DNA of 64,000 nucleotides. Source: Melanocharis versteri. Its lineage: Eukaryota; Chordata; Aves; Passeriformes; Melanocharitidae. The stretch is taken from contig VZTG01004282.1 in NCBI GenBank assembly GCA_013397845.1, forward strand, positions 186,001 to 250,000. The letters are read 5' to 3'. Each line of letters begins with the position of its first letter. The first letter of the stretch is position 1. Under the pieces are notes generated by a model, which was not told the DNA's origin, did no database searches, and saw nothing but the letters and a program-made list of their open reading frames with translations. The translations under genes and the position numbers were made by a program. Shown piece by piece: positions 28,509 to 41,924 of this stretch.

Positions 28509-30529
28509 GGTAGATTCCTCTATTTTTTGCTGCTAAAGCAATTGTGCTTTAAAATTCTGTGCAAAGCAGGTGCATTCTGTGTGAGAACATATCCTTGCAT
28601 GCATAAACTGAAAAGTTCTGAGTGTCCCTGTGTCTGACTCTGGGAAATTCTATGCTCCACTGTGAATAGAGACCTCACTCTGGGGCTGAGCACAGACCTT
28701 TCAAAGCACGCACTTATACCCATGGTGTCTAAAAAGTCAAGCCTCTCCCAGAGCTGCCTAGGAGAGGTTTGAGGAACGGGAGCTCTGTCAGAACTTTGCT
28801 GGTGTGACAGAAGCCTTTGCATATTTTCAGTGCATGAACATTTAAGTAGGCCTGACATGCAACGAAACCTTACAGATTATGCCCTGGAAAGACTGCATGA
28901 GGATTCAGCAGGTCCCAGTGATCTGGGAGTGGAGGCACTGGAGCTGCTGTGGTGGCTTAACTCATCACATGGACATGAAAGACACAGAGAACGAGGTGGC
29001 TGATGGCTTTTTCTGTCTGATTTGAAGACTGTAGCAGGAAGTGCTTGGCACAACTGTCAGATCATTTTCAGGCTTTGTCCATCTTCTTTGACATAACTGC
29101 TTGCTTTGTTGCTTCGTGAAAAATTTAGATGTACACTGTCTTGTAACCCATTTCACCTGTTGACAACATCAATAAATTGATGACTGTCTCCTCAGAGTAT
29201 CCTGAAGTTCAGTCCAGTTCTATCTGAAAACAATAGGTACTTCTCCAGTGACACCAAGAGGAGCTGGGATGTGCTGAAAGGGGAGGACAGAGGTCGATCA
29301 CTTGGTGGATCTACTTTAAAAAATGCCTTCTAGTCAAGGGAGAGGCAAAACTGTTATCTCAGCTTTACAGACGGAAACAACAGTATAATTTGGGAAGAGT
29401 CCTGCACTGTGGTGTCTAAAAGTAGGTCTCTGCTGCAAATAGGCTTCTACAGAAAATGTACATACAGTTAAAGACCTAAGTGCTCAGAGGCAGATACTCT
29501 GAAGTGGCAAGCAGCCATAATTCCTCCTGAAACCGCTGGAGTTTTATGGATGGAACTGAGGAAGCACTCTCTCCACAAGAGAAGTTGCTGACAATAAATC
29601 AGCAGCAAGTGTTGCAATTACTGCCCCACACAGTGTGATGCCTTGCTTGATGCTGCCTCCACAGAAAAGAAATTCTATTGATGGTACTTCTCACAGTGGC
29701 ACTGGAAAAAAAAAACAACAACAAACAAAACCAACTTCACAGCAGTTTTGGCACAAGGAAAGATCCAGACAACTGCCAGTCTGCACTTCAATACACAATC
29801 CTGACCAGGAGGAAAATGACTCATGCAAAGTCTGGAGCAAGACATGGTATAATGCTTTCATATGGCCCCAGACACAATTATAATTCCTCCCATCAGCTCT
29901 TCCTGCTGACATCAGCTTTCTCATTGGTTTGGCCTAATAATTAGAAAAGTTCTTAGAACTTAACCAGAACATCATTGTTCCCATGGAAAACACCCCACTG
30001 CTCCTGTGATGGGAAATAGCTTTTTTCCTCTTTCCTTTTGAAAATTTTATTGCTGATCTGGCTAGGCCAGGCTCCAAGTCTAAGCTAGGTTTCAGTGTGC
30101 TTTTACAACGCTGGCTTTGCATCGGCATCTCCCACAGCTTCTGAAATCAGCCAGAGAAAACGAGCCTTTGTAGGGAGCAAGCAGAAATGTCTCAGAAAAA
30201 CAGATGAGCAGCCTGGGCTATACCCTGGAAGCAGAGCAGGAGGGGGAAAGGCTTCTCCCACTGCCCTCCCTGCCCCAGGTCCTGTCCCCTGGCTCCATCC
30301 TGCTGGGGAAGGAGGAACCCTGGTGCCATGACAAACCCGTCCAAAGGTAGCAGTGGCCATGGAGAGAGGAAGAAAGAGCAGTTAATGAATGTCACTGGAG
30401 AGAGTGTGAGCTGCTCCTGGGGCTCGGTGTGTGGTAAGCAGAGAAGAGATCAGAGGTAGCAGCAGCTAACAGATGTCTGGCAACACTGCTCCAAGGGAGC
30501 CCTGGCGTGGTGGAGACAAGGGAGGGAGG

Positions 30530-30548
30530 GAGGAAGGGAGGAAAGGAG
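30530..30548 (+). repeat. Purine tract with G-quadruplex motif
   Basis: GGGAGGGAGGGAGGAAGGG: four G3 runs with loops of 1, 1 and 4 bases. It lies in a longer GGGA/GGAA-rich stretch up to about 30560. Confidence 0.85.
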
Positions 30549-31094
30549 AGATGGCCTCCAAGGGCCGGGGTGGATGGTCCCTTATTTGCAGGAGACTGAC
30601 AGGAGATATTCCTGCAATCCCAACCCACCCTTGTGGGAATGGATTGGGCCAGGCTTCTCTGGTAAATCCAATCTCCCAACTTCCCTGCACTATTTCCATA
30701 TTTTCTCTTAAAGATTTCAGTCATGACAGGCGCTGTCACACTGTGACTGCTCAGGCAGACACAAGAGGAAGAAATGTCCTTGGAATACAGAGAAGGTGAG
30801 GGCTGGCCCTTAACTGTATCTGGTGATGTGGACAAAGCTCCACCCGAAGCTGCCATGGTCACACTGTCTTAGCCTCAGGTGATGATGGGATTTGGTTCTG
30901 TGCCTTCACAGGCAGGATTTCAGTGAGCTTCCAGCGGGCAAGTTATGACAGTGTCTGTCAGTTCACTGTCCCATTTACTTTTGCATGACGTTATAGGGAT
31001 TTGGAGACTGGAGCTCCCGGCTTTAAGATGGTAATAACCCTTTTGCAGCTTAAAATAAAAAAAAACAGTAAACCCAGTAGAGGATACAGTTAAG

Positions 31095-31136
31095 CAGTAA
31101 ACCAGCTTAAACTCAGTAAACCAGCTTAAACTCAGT
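31095..31136. repeat. 19-bp tandem duplication
   Basis: CAGTAAACCAGCTTAAACT at 31095-31113 is repeated exactly at 31114-31132 and followed by the start of a third unit (CAGTA). Confidence 0.93.
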
Positions 31137-31438
31137 ATGTTTCATTTCCTTTTCTCACCATCCATCATATCATCTCGGGAGAGCTGAAAGCATCTTATAA
31201 TAATTTGAAGAGTGAGAATTTTCTGGAAGGATGCTTGCTAGAAAATAGCTTTTTGACTCTTGGGCAATAGCAGTTTTACAAAATCACTCACTTTGCACGC
31301 TGACCCTTTGCCATCACCAAGGAATAGTTGTTACTATTCATTTTAAGGGCTCAATTTCAGATTCTTCCAGCCACATAAGCAACACTCCCTACCCCAGCTA
31401 TTCCACTGGAAGAGATGCTCAGACCATATTATGGATTT

Positions 31439-31472
31439 TATATATATATATGTGTGTGTATATATATATATC
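31439..31472. repeat. (TA)n(TG)n(TA)n microsatellite
   Basis: Compound alternating dinucleotide run of about 34 bp, able to extrude or adopt alternative DNA forms. Confidence 0.95.
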
Positions 31473-33046
31473 TCCACATACATGCCATACTGCTCTACAA
31501 AGCTGGAGTGGTGCAAGGAGGAACAACAGCCAAACTGAGGAGCAACCCAGCCATGCACCACCTTAGCAGACACTTTCAGGTGTAGTGACATGTTCTGTTT
31601 TCTTCAGCAGTGAAATGACCCCTGGCTTTATTATCACCTCTGCACTGGGGTGTGCTGCCAGGAGAGATGATCACCTGAGGGACCGTGCTGTCACTGGAAT
31701 GAGCCAGGGATGGGAATTCCTCAAGCTGGCATTGCTGAGAAATATTTTATTCTGCAGAGCTATAGCCTTAGCTTCATATGGCATTACAGCACACGGCTTT
31801 ATGTGCCTGTCTTCAGGAGGAGAAAAGGTGTTCCCAACTCGTGGTAATGTTGGAAGGGGACTCTTCCCTCCTGCTGCTCTCACTGACGTGTCGGGTGTGC
31901 TGCTGTGCACTCTGCTGATACCTGTGTTGGTCTCCCTGAGAAGTTGATGTGAGTTTTAATTGAATACACACAAGACTGCACTCACACTAACCTTGCCCAG
32001 GAATACAAAGTTGAACTGAACGTGAGGGGCACCCAGAGAGCAGATTTTAGCCCTCCCTGTGGACAGCTGAATAGTTTGATGCATTGTTCCTGGGAATTGT
32101 GTGCTTGTTCTGATGAGGGCTGAGAGGGAGGATTCCTTGCTGGGCCACTTAACATAGCAGCATTCCTGATAGTGAATCATCAGAATAAACAATGTTCTTC
32201 AAAGTGGAACACAGTTTCCCATTGCGAACACAAATTTGGCTTTTAATTTACTGAAGACATCAGAAAGAAAAAAAAAAGTTAATTCTTATGAAAGGCAGAA
32301 GTAGCAGTAGTCACCTGTAACTCAGCACCAAGGGGATCAAATCACTCTACAATTAACTCTCACAGTGCTCCTGCTGTGAGGATGATTATGCTTTGATGCA
32401 GAAGCTGAAGCATAAATGGTTGATGTGCTTAAAACTCTGTACTGGGTCAGCACTCAAGCAGGAACAGAGCCCAGGAATCCCAGCCCACCACCACTGCCTG
32501 AGGGGTTACCCGGGGATGTTGGGCAGATGCACTGACCAAAAATTCGTGGGTGGTTACTGTCTCGGGCTACCTGCCACTGCCCTGCCACCAAATCAGCAGG
32601 CAAGCAGGACACAGCCTCTTAAGGGATGATCTTTTAAGCATTCCCAATCCTATCAATCAAAACAAGACAGGTTTACTTAAAACGGTTTAAGTAATAGCTC
32701 TTTGTGAACTGAGAGGATTTTGTGAGAAGCAACTTAAGGACCCTCTTCTGAACATTTCTGCAAACAATCTGAGGACGTGATAACATCTGGCAGGAAGACA
32801 CCGACAAACAGCTGGGAGAGGAGGAAAGACTGGAAGACAATAACCCTGTTTTTTAGCAGAATTGGATTCAGAGATTGATATCTGATCCTGGCTTATCACA
32901 GTATCACCTGAATCCCCTGGTAAGAAAGGTCCCACAGAGGAAAAGAAAGCTTCTTTGAGCACCTACCTGAGAACACCTCCTGTGGCCCACACACCAGGTC
33001 AAAATTTTGGCACACTAAACAGAGAAAACACAATGAATTAATTAGG

Positions 33047-33115
33047 GTTTAGTTTTTGTTTGGCTTTGGTTTGGGGGTTTTTCAGGTGGTGTTTTTTTTG
33101 TGTTTTTGTTTTTCA
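33047..33115. repeat. T/G-rich low-complexity tract
   Basis: GTTTAGTTTTTGTTTGGCTT and the following GGTTTGGGGGTTTTT type sequence is the complement-strand version of the A/C-rich tracts near 1.9 and 3.7 kb. Confidence 0.85.
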
Positions 33116-35517
33116 TGGTAGAAGAATACCCAGAGATGCTGTCTCTCTGAGCTTCATTTTAAGATAAACTCTGAGAAGCCTCTCATACACCAGAAGAAGA
33201 ATTTTCACCTTAAATTTATGCACCAGTTTAATCCACTGTATTTTTCCCACATAGACAAAGCTTTAGTTATCCTATAGATATCACATATTTAGCAACAAAT
33301 TATGGTGTCTTCCACTACAAAAGAGCACTGATAAGTAGATGCAAACTAGTTTCTAGCTTTGACCCTCACTGTGCCATGGAAAAAGTATTGATCAGTTAAT
33401 ATCAAAATTAAAAAAAAACAAAACAGCAAAATACCCCACCAAAATAATATTCCATGTAAACATTTCAGAAATCTCTGCTGTGTTTTCCTAATGTTGGTGT
33501 TAGTCAAGAATAATTCAATGAAAAACTGTGCAAAGGTGCACAGAGCTAGGTCTTTTATCAGTATTGCAAAAGGATGTTGCCCTGCTGAGGGGATCAGTGA
33601 AGCTTTATCCAAGGTCAGGAGTTTAGTGAGTGTAACTGACCCCAGTCGTGCTGCTGGGTAAGTTGGTTAACTGAGGTGAGGAATGAATCTGTGAGGTCTC
33701 CAGGGGTTGGTCACACTGGCACGAAGCAGAGAGCTCATGAAGCCCAGCCACTGAAGTGCTCCAAGCCTGGTTTGCCCCTTAGGTGACTGTGGAGATTAAC
33801 ACATTGTTTTTCCTCAGTTGACAGTGCCCATTTTCGGGGTTACTTCTGAAAGACTGGAAGGTGAAAGTATGGCAGAGGCATTGAAAAGATTTGGAGAGCT
33901 GCAGCAATTAGAGCTGCCTTTCCTCATGTCTGGGGGAGAAAAAGGTTGGAATGGCTCTGGCAGCACAGCCCAGGGTAGCTCTGAGGTGCTGCTGCTCCCA
34001 GTCACTCCAAGGAGGCTCTGTCTGTGGAGCCAGGGAGCTGCACTTTCATTACTGAAGGGAGCCAGTGTTTCGCCTCATGGAGAACACAACGGAGGAAGCA
34101 CGAAAGGCAGCACCTTCAGGTCCTTCTTGGGAGTTCAGTCACACTGAGAACTTTGAAAGCCATGTTTATACTATGAAAAGATTGATATAGGGGTGAGTTG
34201 TCCATATATCAGAGTTCGTACGATGACATCTAAAATCTCTAGTCTGCAGAAAATCTCCTGTCTTAGGGGACAGCTCCTAACTCCACTGAAAACATTTCAA
34301 TCACTGAATTCATCACTTGGCTGTGCCAGCCCAGTCCAGGGCCCAGTCCCTCAGGTTGTTACTCAATCAATGCAGCTATTGATTTCATCAGGAGCACTGT
34401 CTGCATCAGATCAAATGCTAAGGAGTTCACAAGTTGCCAGGCTGATAAAGAGTTTCTCCATGACAGTGTGGCTCTCTTTGTTGGAGAAAATGGCTCACAG
34501 ACATTAACTGCTAGTGAGCTAAAAGCAGCAGAGATCCACATGGTGCACATGGTGTAAAACAAGTGATTTATTAGACCTACATGCTGCAGCAACAGACTGA
34601 AAGAGAAAACTCCAAGTGACATCAGGAGGTGATAAGTGGGCAGCAACAAGTGTGGTTTTGCTACCGTCTGCACCCCTGCCGTTAGTTCACTTGTACCAGT
34701 CCAGAGCCTAATCTTACATTCTGTTCTGGCCTGAACCCTGCAAATCTTGGCACCCAAGAGTACTCTCACTGAGCACTGAGACATCACAGCCTGCAAACAG
34801 CTAATAAAGCAGAAAATGTTTTCAGCAGCAGACCTTGAACTAGAAAGCACCCATTCCACCATCCTTTCAGTATGATGCATGCATTTAAAATAACCACTCT
34901 TACACTTATACAAGGAGAACTGAAAAGTCTGACTCAAAGTGAGGCTATGTACTCCTCAGGCAAAAAATGTGTCAATGGGGAACTGATTCCTCATCTCAGA
35001 TTTTGTACCGTCTCAATCTGTTTTGTGTTGCAGTCTTCATTTTTAACAAAATCCTAAAGAATAAGAGAGACATTAGTAGACTGCCATCAACTTTGACCAA
35101 TTTCAATTCCAGCATCTGAAAAACACTGAGATGCTATTACTTTGTTTCAGGGGTTTCTCTTTTCCATCTTATATTTTGAATTCTTTGGGGTAGGGACCAG
35201 TCCTCTGAAGATTTCAGAAAGCACATAATGATTTTCAGACAGCAGTTGCAATGAGTATCATTGACTCTGGGATATTTCTGAAACCTGATTAATCTTTCTC
35301 TGAAATAGTCTTTCCAAATTATTCATAAGACTAAAGTATATTTAATGCCAGTAATATTTAACTGATTTGAAATGCATAGTTATGGTTTTTTTCCTTTTAA
35401 ATGTATTTTATGCCTAAAAAAATGTTTCTGTAGTATTTATAATAATGATGGACCACTCACACTTTCACAATGTAGAAGTCTTGTCCTTGCACTGATTTAT
35501 ACAGGTTTGAGATTGAC

Positions 35518-35572
35518 CATTAAGTGAAATTCTGGCTCCACACAAGCCAATGGCAAAATTTCGTGAAGCTCA
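35518..35572. repeat. Possible remnant of an ancient amniote palindromic repeat
   Basis: GTGAAATTCTGGCTCCACAC, then AAGCCAATGGCAAAATTTCG, resembles a non-autonomous palindromic repeat seen across sauropsids (a ...GAAATCCTGGCCCCA...AAGTCAATGGCAAAACTCCC... pattern). It is short and decayed. Confidence 0.3.
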
Positions 35573-35789
35573 GACTTGAGCCATGCCACACAGGGCGTGT
35601 CTCTCTGTAACGTGAATGGTATTTTAGATGGTATTGCATGAAGTAGAACAAGGGTATATTTAGAATAAATATGTATTGTTATTTAATACTAATACTAGTA
35701 CTAAAAATATTTGGTAATGTAATTGCATTCTGCCCCCAGGAGTGCAGAGCTCCTCCTGCTCACATTCCTGAATTAAGTGGCACAGCACA

Positions 35790-35892
35790 ATTACATATTC
35801 TCCCTCCTTTTCAGGTGAGGAAACTGAAGCTTACAGAGAGGTTAAGCAAATTGCCCAAGGCTACAAAAGAAGTCTGGAATACGATCTTCAGA
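35790..35892 (-). mobile_element. MIR SINE core relic
   Basis: This is the best-preserved SINE relic in the window. TCAGGTGAGGAAACTGAAGC, then AGAGAGGTTAAGCAAATTGC, then CCAAGGCTAC, matches the reverse complement of the MIR core (CAGATGAGGAAACTGAGGCACAGAGAGGTTAAG...CTTGCCCAAGGTCACAC). The 65-nt CORE region is preserved, as is common for exapted or very old copies. Confidence 0.78.
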
Positions 35893-38800
35893 CATTTAAA
35901 TATATTGCCAGTGGCTTAAGGGGTCTAATTTCTGAGAATTATAATTTTGGAGAGGCCCAAAAACACCAACAGAGATCAGATTGGGGGAATGTTCAAGAAA
36001 GTCTCTCTAAAGCACGAGGCAGAGCAGAACAGTGATTATAAATCTCTCAAACTGTGCAGAGGTCCGGAGCCAGTGGATACCTTCTGAAAACTCTGGTCTA
36101 AGGCATCTAGAAAAGTGAATGATCTGATGAAGAAAGAACAGTCTTTTGTCATTCTAAAAATACCAAGCCTGTACATCATGTGCACTGAGAGAAAAGTTCC
36201 TGTGTGAGACATCCTGAAGAGACAGAGAGCTTCACACACTTTGTGAGATTTCCTCTTTCACACCTAAAAGTGTTTAACAAAAATGAGTTTCACTTTAGTC
36301 ACAACTCTACCTACATCCAAAGCCTTCATGTAAAAGTGCTTACATACATTCTTTTATACTTTACTGAACCAGGGCTGATTTCAGCTCATGAGATATGGTC
36401 TCCACTGAAATCAGTTCATTTCTAGCATTCTGCAACAGAGAAAATAATGAGAACAAAGAGAGGCTCTTCTACACATTTTTATAGAATGAATTTCTATGAA
36501 ATTATTTGTTTGCTTAAAAGTGAGTTCAATATATTAAAAAATCCAATATATTCTTTCTTTGAAGTTCCACTTCCTTCAGTAGAATGGTCTGACTGAAACA
36601 TGCTCCTCAAGATTGAAATAAACAGCTCTACCAGACTCCCAAATCCTGTGGGACTCAGAGTGTAAATCTCTGAGTGCTCAGTTATGCTGCTTGCTGAGTT
36701 TACACCCTCTGTCAGGGCTCTCAGCCCAAGCCAGCAGCGCTGTGTTCCACCCATAAATGGCTTTAGAGCCAAAGCTCACATCTTGAACAGCACCTGGCAA
36801 GGAGCTGTGAGATAGTGCAGTGTACAGAGCCTCAGCACAATATCCCTGTGCAGGCAGCTCAGAAAACCAAGCGAACACCTCATTCTGCTTATGCTGACAT
36901 TTCCACAGGCAGCATTACATAGTTTCTTGAGCTGGCAGCTCCCAATGAGCATAACAACATCCACATCCGAAAAACACGGTTTAAATGTGTCCAAGAGCAC
37001 TGCAAGCTGTGAGTCTTCATCAGAACAGCAGAAATTACCTTGTTCTTTTCCTCATTTTGCAGCGATTTTCTGCATTAACAGGTTTTTTTTCCTTTCTATT
37101 GATATCCTTAGACTCTCCTTAAGGTTCCTTTAGACTTCAAAATTACTCGGGAAATTTGGTGTTGCTAACATTACTCTGTAAGTTAGGAATCTGAGGGAGT
37201 TTATTCTTTGTGCTGGCAAGCCTTCAAACTATCTTGATTTTATCAGCTATAATTCATGTTTTGTTCACAGGACAAGCTTTTTCTTTTGTATTATTTTGAG
37301 TCATCTCTGGAAAAAATCACCTCGCACTAAGACGTAATAAAATATGAGAAGAGATTATGACTTATTAAATTAAGCCAAAGCATACACTGTATTCTGGTAT
37401 AGCACCATCCCTGGAGGGAAAGCGAATACATTTTCAAATGAGTTCTGCTTCCAATTAGGCAGGAAAACAAGTACCTAAATTTTCAAAGGAAACCAACACA
37501 CAAGGTGTGCAGTGAGCACAGGGTACCAAAAATCCCAGCCCATAAGCAGCATGACAGACACTGCTGGGTACCGACAGTCTCAGCCAAGACTGGGGGCTGC
37601 ACAGTGTTATTTGTAATTTTTTGCTCCAGTCCTTCCCTATAAACTCTGCTTGCTCTGCGTGTATTTTGCTACATGGGTGAATCTGGAAGAAATGGTAAAG
37701 CATTTTTCATAGGCATCTTAATTCACACCTATAAACAGCTTAAGAAGGAAATGACCTTCTGCCTGTTGGATGTGTGCCTCTCATCACTACGGGTCACTTA
37801 TTTCAATTATTTAAGTTTGCAACATTAAATCCTCTACCATTGGAACAAATGAGGACTTTAGTCATTGAATTTAACAGTAGCAGGATCAGGCAGGTATTTA
37901 CTTTCTGGCTCACAGGAAAATGAAATAAGATAAAAACCCCTCTCTGTTAAGCACGCGGTGCCCCAGTATTGATAACCTTTAAAAATTATGTCAAATACAC
38001 ATGAGATGGGAGATGACTCAGCAGCTCCTAGATTTTCAGAGCAGATGGAACGTCAATGTCCCCATACGAGAGATTTCTATACGCCTGCTTCTTGCTGAAG
38101 ACACTGGTTCCAGTCATGGAAGCAAAGATTTTTACTGCAAAGCTGGCTTTGCTAATAATAAGTGTGAAATAAGGATATTTCTCAAGGGGATTTTCTAAAT
38201 TTAAAACGCATTCTGCTCCTTAACACCTCCTATCCTATGGAGTGCTTTAGCCTACCACAGTCTAAATGCAGTAATTAAGTGTAAGTGTAATTGTTACAAC
38301 TGTCTATGGCAGGACAAAAGTAATTGTCAGGGAACTGTCACATCTCCAGACTGTTGTGCTTCCAGTCCATCAGTCACAGCTGTGGGGCCAAATTATTCCT
38401 CCCAGTTCCCCTCCAGTTCCACTCCAGTGTATTTAACTTGACTAGTGGTACCATGACAAATGTTAGTTACACTCCATCTGACTCTCAGTTCAAAAAAAGC
38501 AGGAATGTGCCATATTTCTCATTATGCAACCACAACAAAATCTCAACCAGCCCCACTGATATTTTACTTCCTTGATCCTTTTAGTCGTCATATTGGTTGA
38601 GAGGAGGCACAGAGTGATGTCCTGAATGTGGAGCTGAATGTTTGATTTCCTTATGGATTTTACATCCTCAGTCCACTCATATCCAAAGCAATGGCCACTT
38701 TTACCCTAAGAATAAAACCCATTATTCAAATTTTTGACACTGCTTATGCTGATCTGTTTTGGCTCGGTAACTTTATTTTCTGAATTTTTATATGGAGACA

Positions 38801-41800
38801 GTGACCATAGCATATAGCCAGGAATGATTTTCAAGGAGTAAATAGTAGGGCTGGGAATCAATCACAGGACATTTGAGAAGGGCCACTAAGCTCTTCTCTG
38901 CCATGAAAACTGTCTCTGCAGGGCTGTTCCCTCACTACACTGGTGGCCCTAGAGACCAGAGACAGGGTCAGAGTTTCTTTTCTGACCTGGCCAAAGTCAG
39001 GCCAGTAGCTGTTCCCTGTTCCCTGCCACACCACAGGAGCTGGAGGAAGGACATAACTTTCCCCTGTTGGGCAAAATCACCCTTATTAAAAGGGAGGAAG
39101 CAGGCTGGCCCATCTCGGTGCTCTCACAAGACCTTCTTTCCCCATGGGCACCTTGGGAAGCAGGGCTACAGGCAATACTGGCATTTGTACCCTTCACCTT
39201 GTTTCACGAATCTTGAAATGAACTTGCCTAATAAATCTTAGTGGTAAATCCAATTGTCCGGCCTTATTTCATTAGTTTTGCTGCTCTGAGAATGGCAGGC
39301 TAGTTTTTCCTGCAACCCTTCTGAATTTCACACATTCCTTTTACTCTCAGAATTTATTTTCCCTCTGGAGTCTGAAGTAATCTGAGAGAGCAACAAGCCA
39401 CTGCACCATTACGAGCCCCAGTTTCTCTATCAGTGTAGTCCAAATATGCTTCTTACTGTGCTTGCTTCTGTAATAGAGGTTTGTTCAAGCTGCCAGGCAG
39501 AGACTGATGGGAGACAAGATAGGTATTTTCTGCCCAGAAAACAAGAAACATTATTAGGCTTTGCACAGCTAAGAGGAAAACTTGCTAGGATTTAACTAAA
39601 CTTGGGCAATTTCCCCATTTAAGGTGATCAGCAAAGACAGGAGATGCTGTTGCTGCGGCACTTCACCATCACTGCAGAGGCAACCCTGGGTGAAACGAGA
39701 TAGCACACTAGTGTGGACAAAGAAATATTGGTCAAGGTTGATTTGGTACAAGTTCTTCCCTCATAAATGCACAGAAATTTCTAATGTTCACACAGATTAA
39801 ATGGACATCGCCTTAAGTCACATTTGGAAACTCCCTGCCTACCAAATTGCCTGTCACTCGGGCATTAAAAGCAAAGTTCAAACACATTTTCTGTAAGTCC
39901 AGTGAAATATTATTTCAGAGCTTTGGTGCTTTACTCAACAAAAACAATTTTCTCATTTTTAAAGGCCATGCCAAGTATTCTAACAACTGTAGCTACAGAT
40001 CATGTAACTGAAAACCTTCCTAATGTGAGCTTGAGAATTTTTACTAGCTCTAAAAACAGCTGGTCATGAACATACTAGTCAGAAAAGAATACAAAACAAA
40101 ACTAGTAAAAAGAGTGTTGATTGCTAGCTCTCTCACGGGTATTTTTAACCATTTCTTAAATATGTTTTGCCTGTCTAGAAGTGAGAATATTCACATTATT
40201 TATTTCACATCTATCTGGGAAAAAAAACCCTCTGAATTCCTAATGAAGTACATTTGTTTTTGACCAATACTTCTAAAGTGAAATCTGGTGTATGTACTTA
40301 CACAAAAAGTTTATTGATTTTGACTGTTCTAGGATGAAGCAAAACTCCTTGAAGACGAGTCCTAACCTCAAAAATGTTTCTGAACAGGTTTCAGGGATCT
40401 GTCTTCTGTAGCTCTGTGTATGCAGGGACGTGCTGTGGGTGTAAAGGTGAGGCTGTGTATGAGAGAAGAAAGACCCTGACTCTGTTCATCCACTAAACTG
40501 GATAAGCATCCTTGCACTGATTTCAGCGGTATTTGGTCAGACTACACCGACCTCTTTGCTCATACAACCTACAGGAAGCTTTCACTGATTTTCTGGGTTC
40601 TGGACTGATTGTTAGCTTTGATTTGAATCACTAAAATTCTTAGCAAGTGGTACCTGGATGTAAGTATTGATTAGGAACTAATACTTAACAAGGGCAATAC
40701 AAAAATATGATGAAAATGTCAGTTACCAGGCATTGGCTAATAGACTTTTACTATATCTTTGCCAATTATTGTGCACATCAGTCATGCACCAGTTCACTGT
40801 GCCAAGCTGTGTTGGACCACAGTGGTAAACAGGTAAACAAAATGTGCTTTCTGTTGCTTTCACTGCCACAATAAAAAGAAGTAGATTTTTAATTTCCCAG
40901 ACATTTCAATGAATAGTAGAAGGTTACTCTAAAACTTATAAAACAGAATAAAAGAATGAATCTGATATAAAGCCATTCCTGAAAGGCAGAGAGAGTCTTA
41001 GTCAAACCATCCCTGGTCAAAACTAAACCTGCTTTTTAAGATCTCTCTCTATTTATGCTGTACATGAACTGTACAAGCTGGCAGCAATATCACCTTCAAA
41101 CCAAAACATAGCTCACCTTATCACTGAAGAAGAAGAGGAGTCCAGTGGTTCATAATGGTTCGCAAGTATTTGATTGACCTTTCTGCAGCTGCTGAAAGGA
41201 ATTGCCATATTGCAAATCTGATTGTCTCCCTCTAATCGGTCCTCATGGCAATTTCAGGGGGTATGTCTAAGAAGAGTCCCTGAATGCTTGAAATCCAATA
41301 AGGATATTGATTAGCACTAGTGACCTCTGCCAAGAAAGGTCAAAGGGAAAATTCTCTTTCAACTTCTCATCAGCTTTTAGCAAATGAGTGCCAGATCCCA
41401 TGCTTCCAGCTTAGCGGCACCATGGAAACCGGTCCAGGTGAACTGCTTCCCATTACAAAAATCTGTGTTAATCACATGCATAAGGATGATAGAAATGCTC
41501 CCTGGGCTCCCCAGTGCAATGAAACAATGTGACTTAATGACATTTTCAGGATCCTGTATAGAAAGGGAGGAAAGAATAGGATTTCCTTCAGAGATAATTA
41601 AGATAAGGAACAGAGACATCAGTAGGGTAAAAAAAAGGTTAAAATAAGGAGTAAAAATCTATGCTGCTGATCTCAAGTTTTGCACCTTGGCCTTTCATAT
41701 CTTTGCAATAATTTTCAGAGTGCTTCCCCAGTATAGGCCAGAGAGAATTTTTTATGAACTCCGGAAAATAGATTTAAAATTCACAAAGTCTCGTAACAAC

Positions 41801-41924
41801 CGCTATGCTTCCTGCCACTCTCCTCTATGGCCGTTTTTCAGCTGAGAACTCAGCAAAGCTCAATAGACTGACATACGGCCGTGACTGGGCTGCTAAACAC
41901 CCTGTGATGCTGAGGAGATGATAC
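35893..41924. other. Intergenic, nothing recognised
   Basis: Six kilobases of unique, mostly A/T-rich sequence. No repeat family or splice-bounded conserved frame was recognised. Confidence 0.65.

Larger units (their letters stand above)
21919..35517. other. Intergenic, simple repeats only
   Basis: About 13.6 kb holding the microsatellites and small duplications listed separately. About 25960-26660 is very A/T-rich. About 25100-25760 is GC-richer, with overlapping open frames of 111-153 codons that match nothing. The longest frame of the window (192 codons, minus strand, 34359-34937) also matches no family. None is called as a gene. Confidence 0.65.

Noticed and set aside
34359..34937. 192-codon minus-strand frame, the longest in the window
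   Set aside because: No recognisable domain or family resemblance, no clear splice context, and composition typical of random frames in A/T-balanced DNA.
39224..39241. AATAAA after a 122-codon frame (38873-39241), suggesting a small gene end
   Set aside because: The hexamer is common in A/T-rich DNA and the frame has no support.
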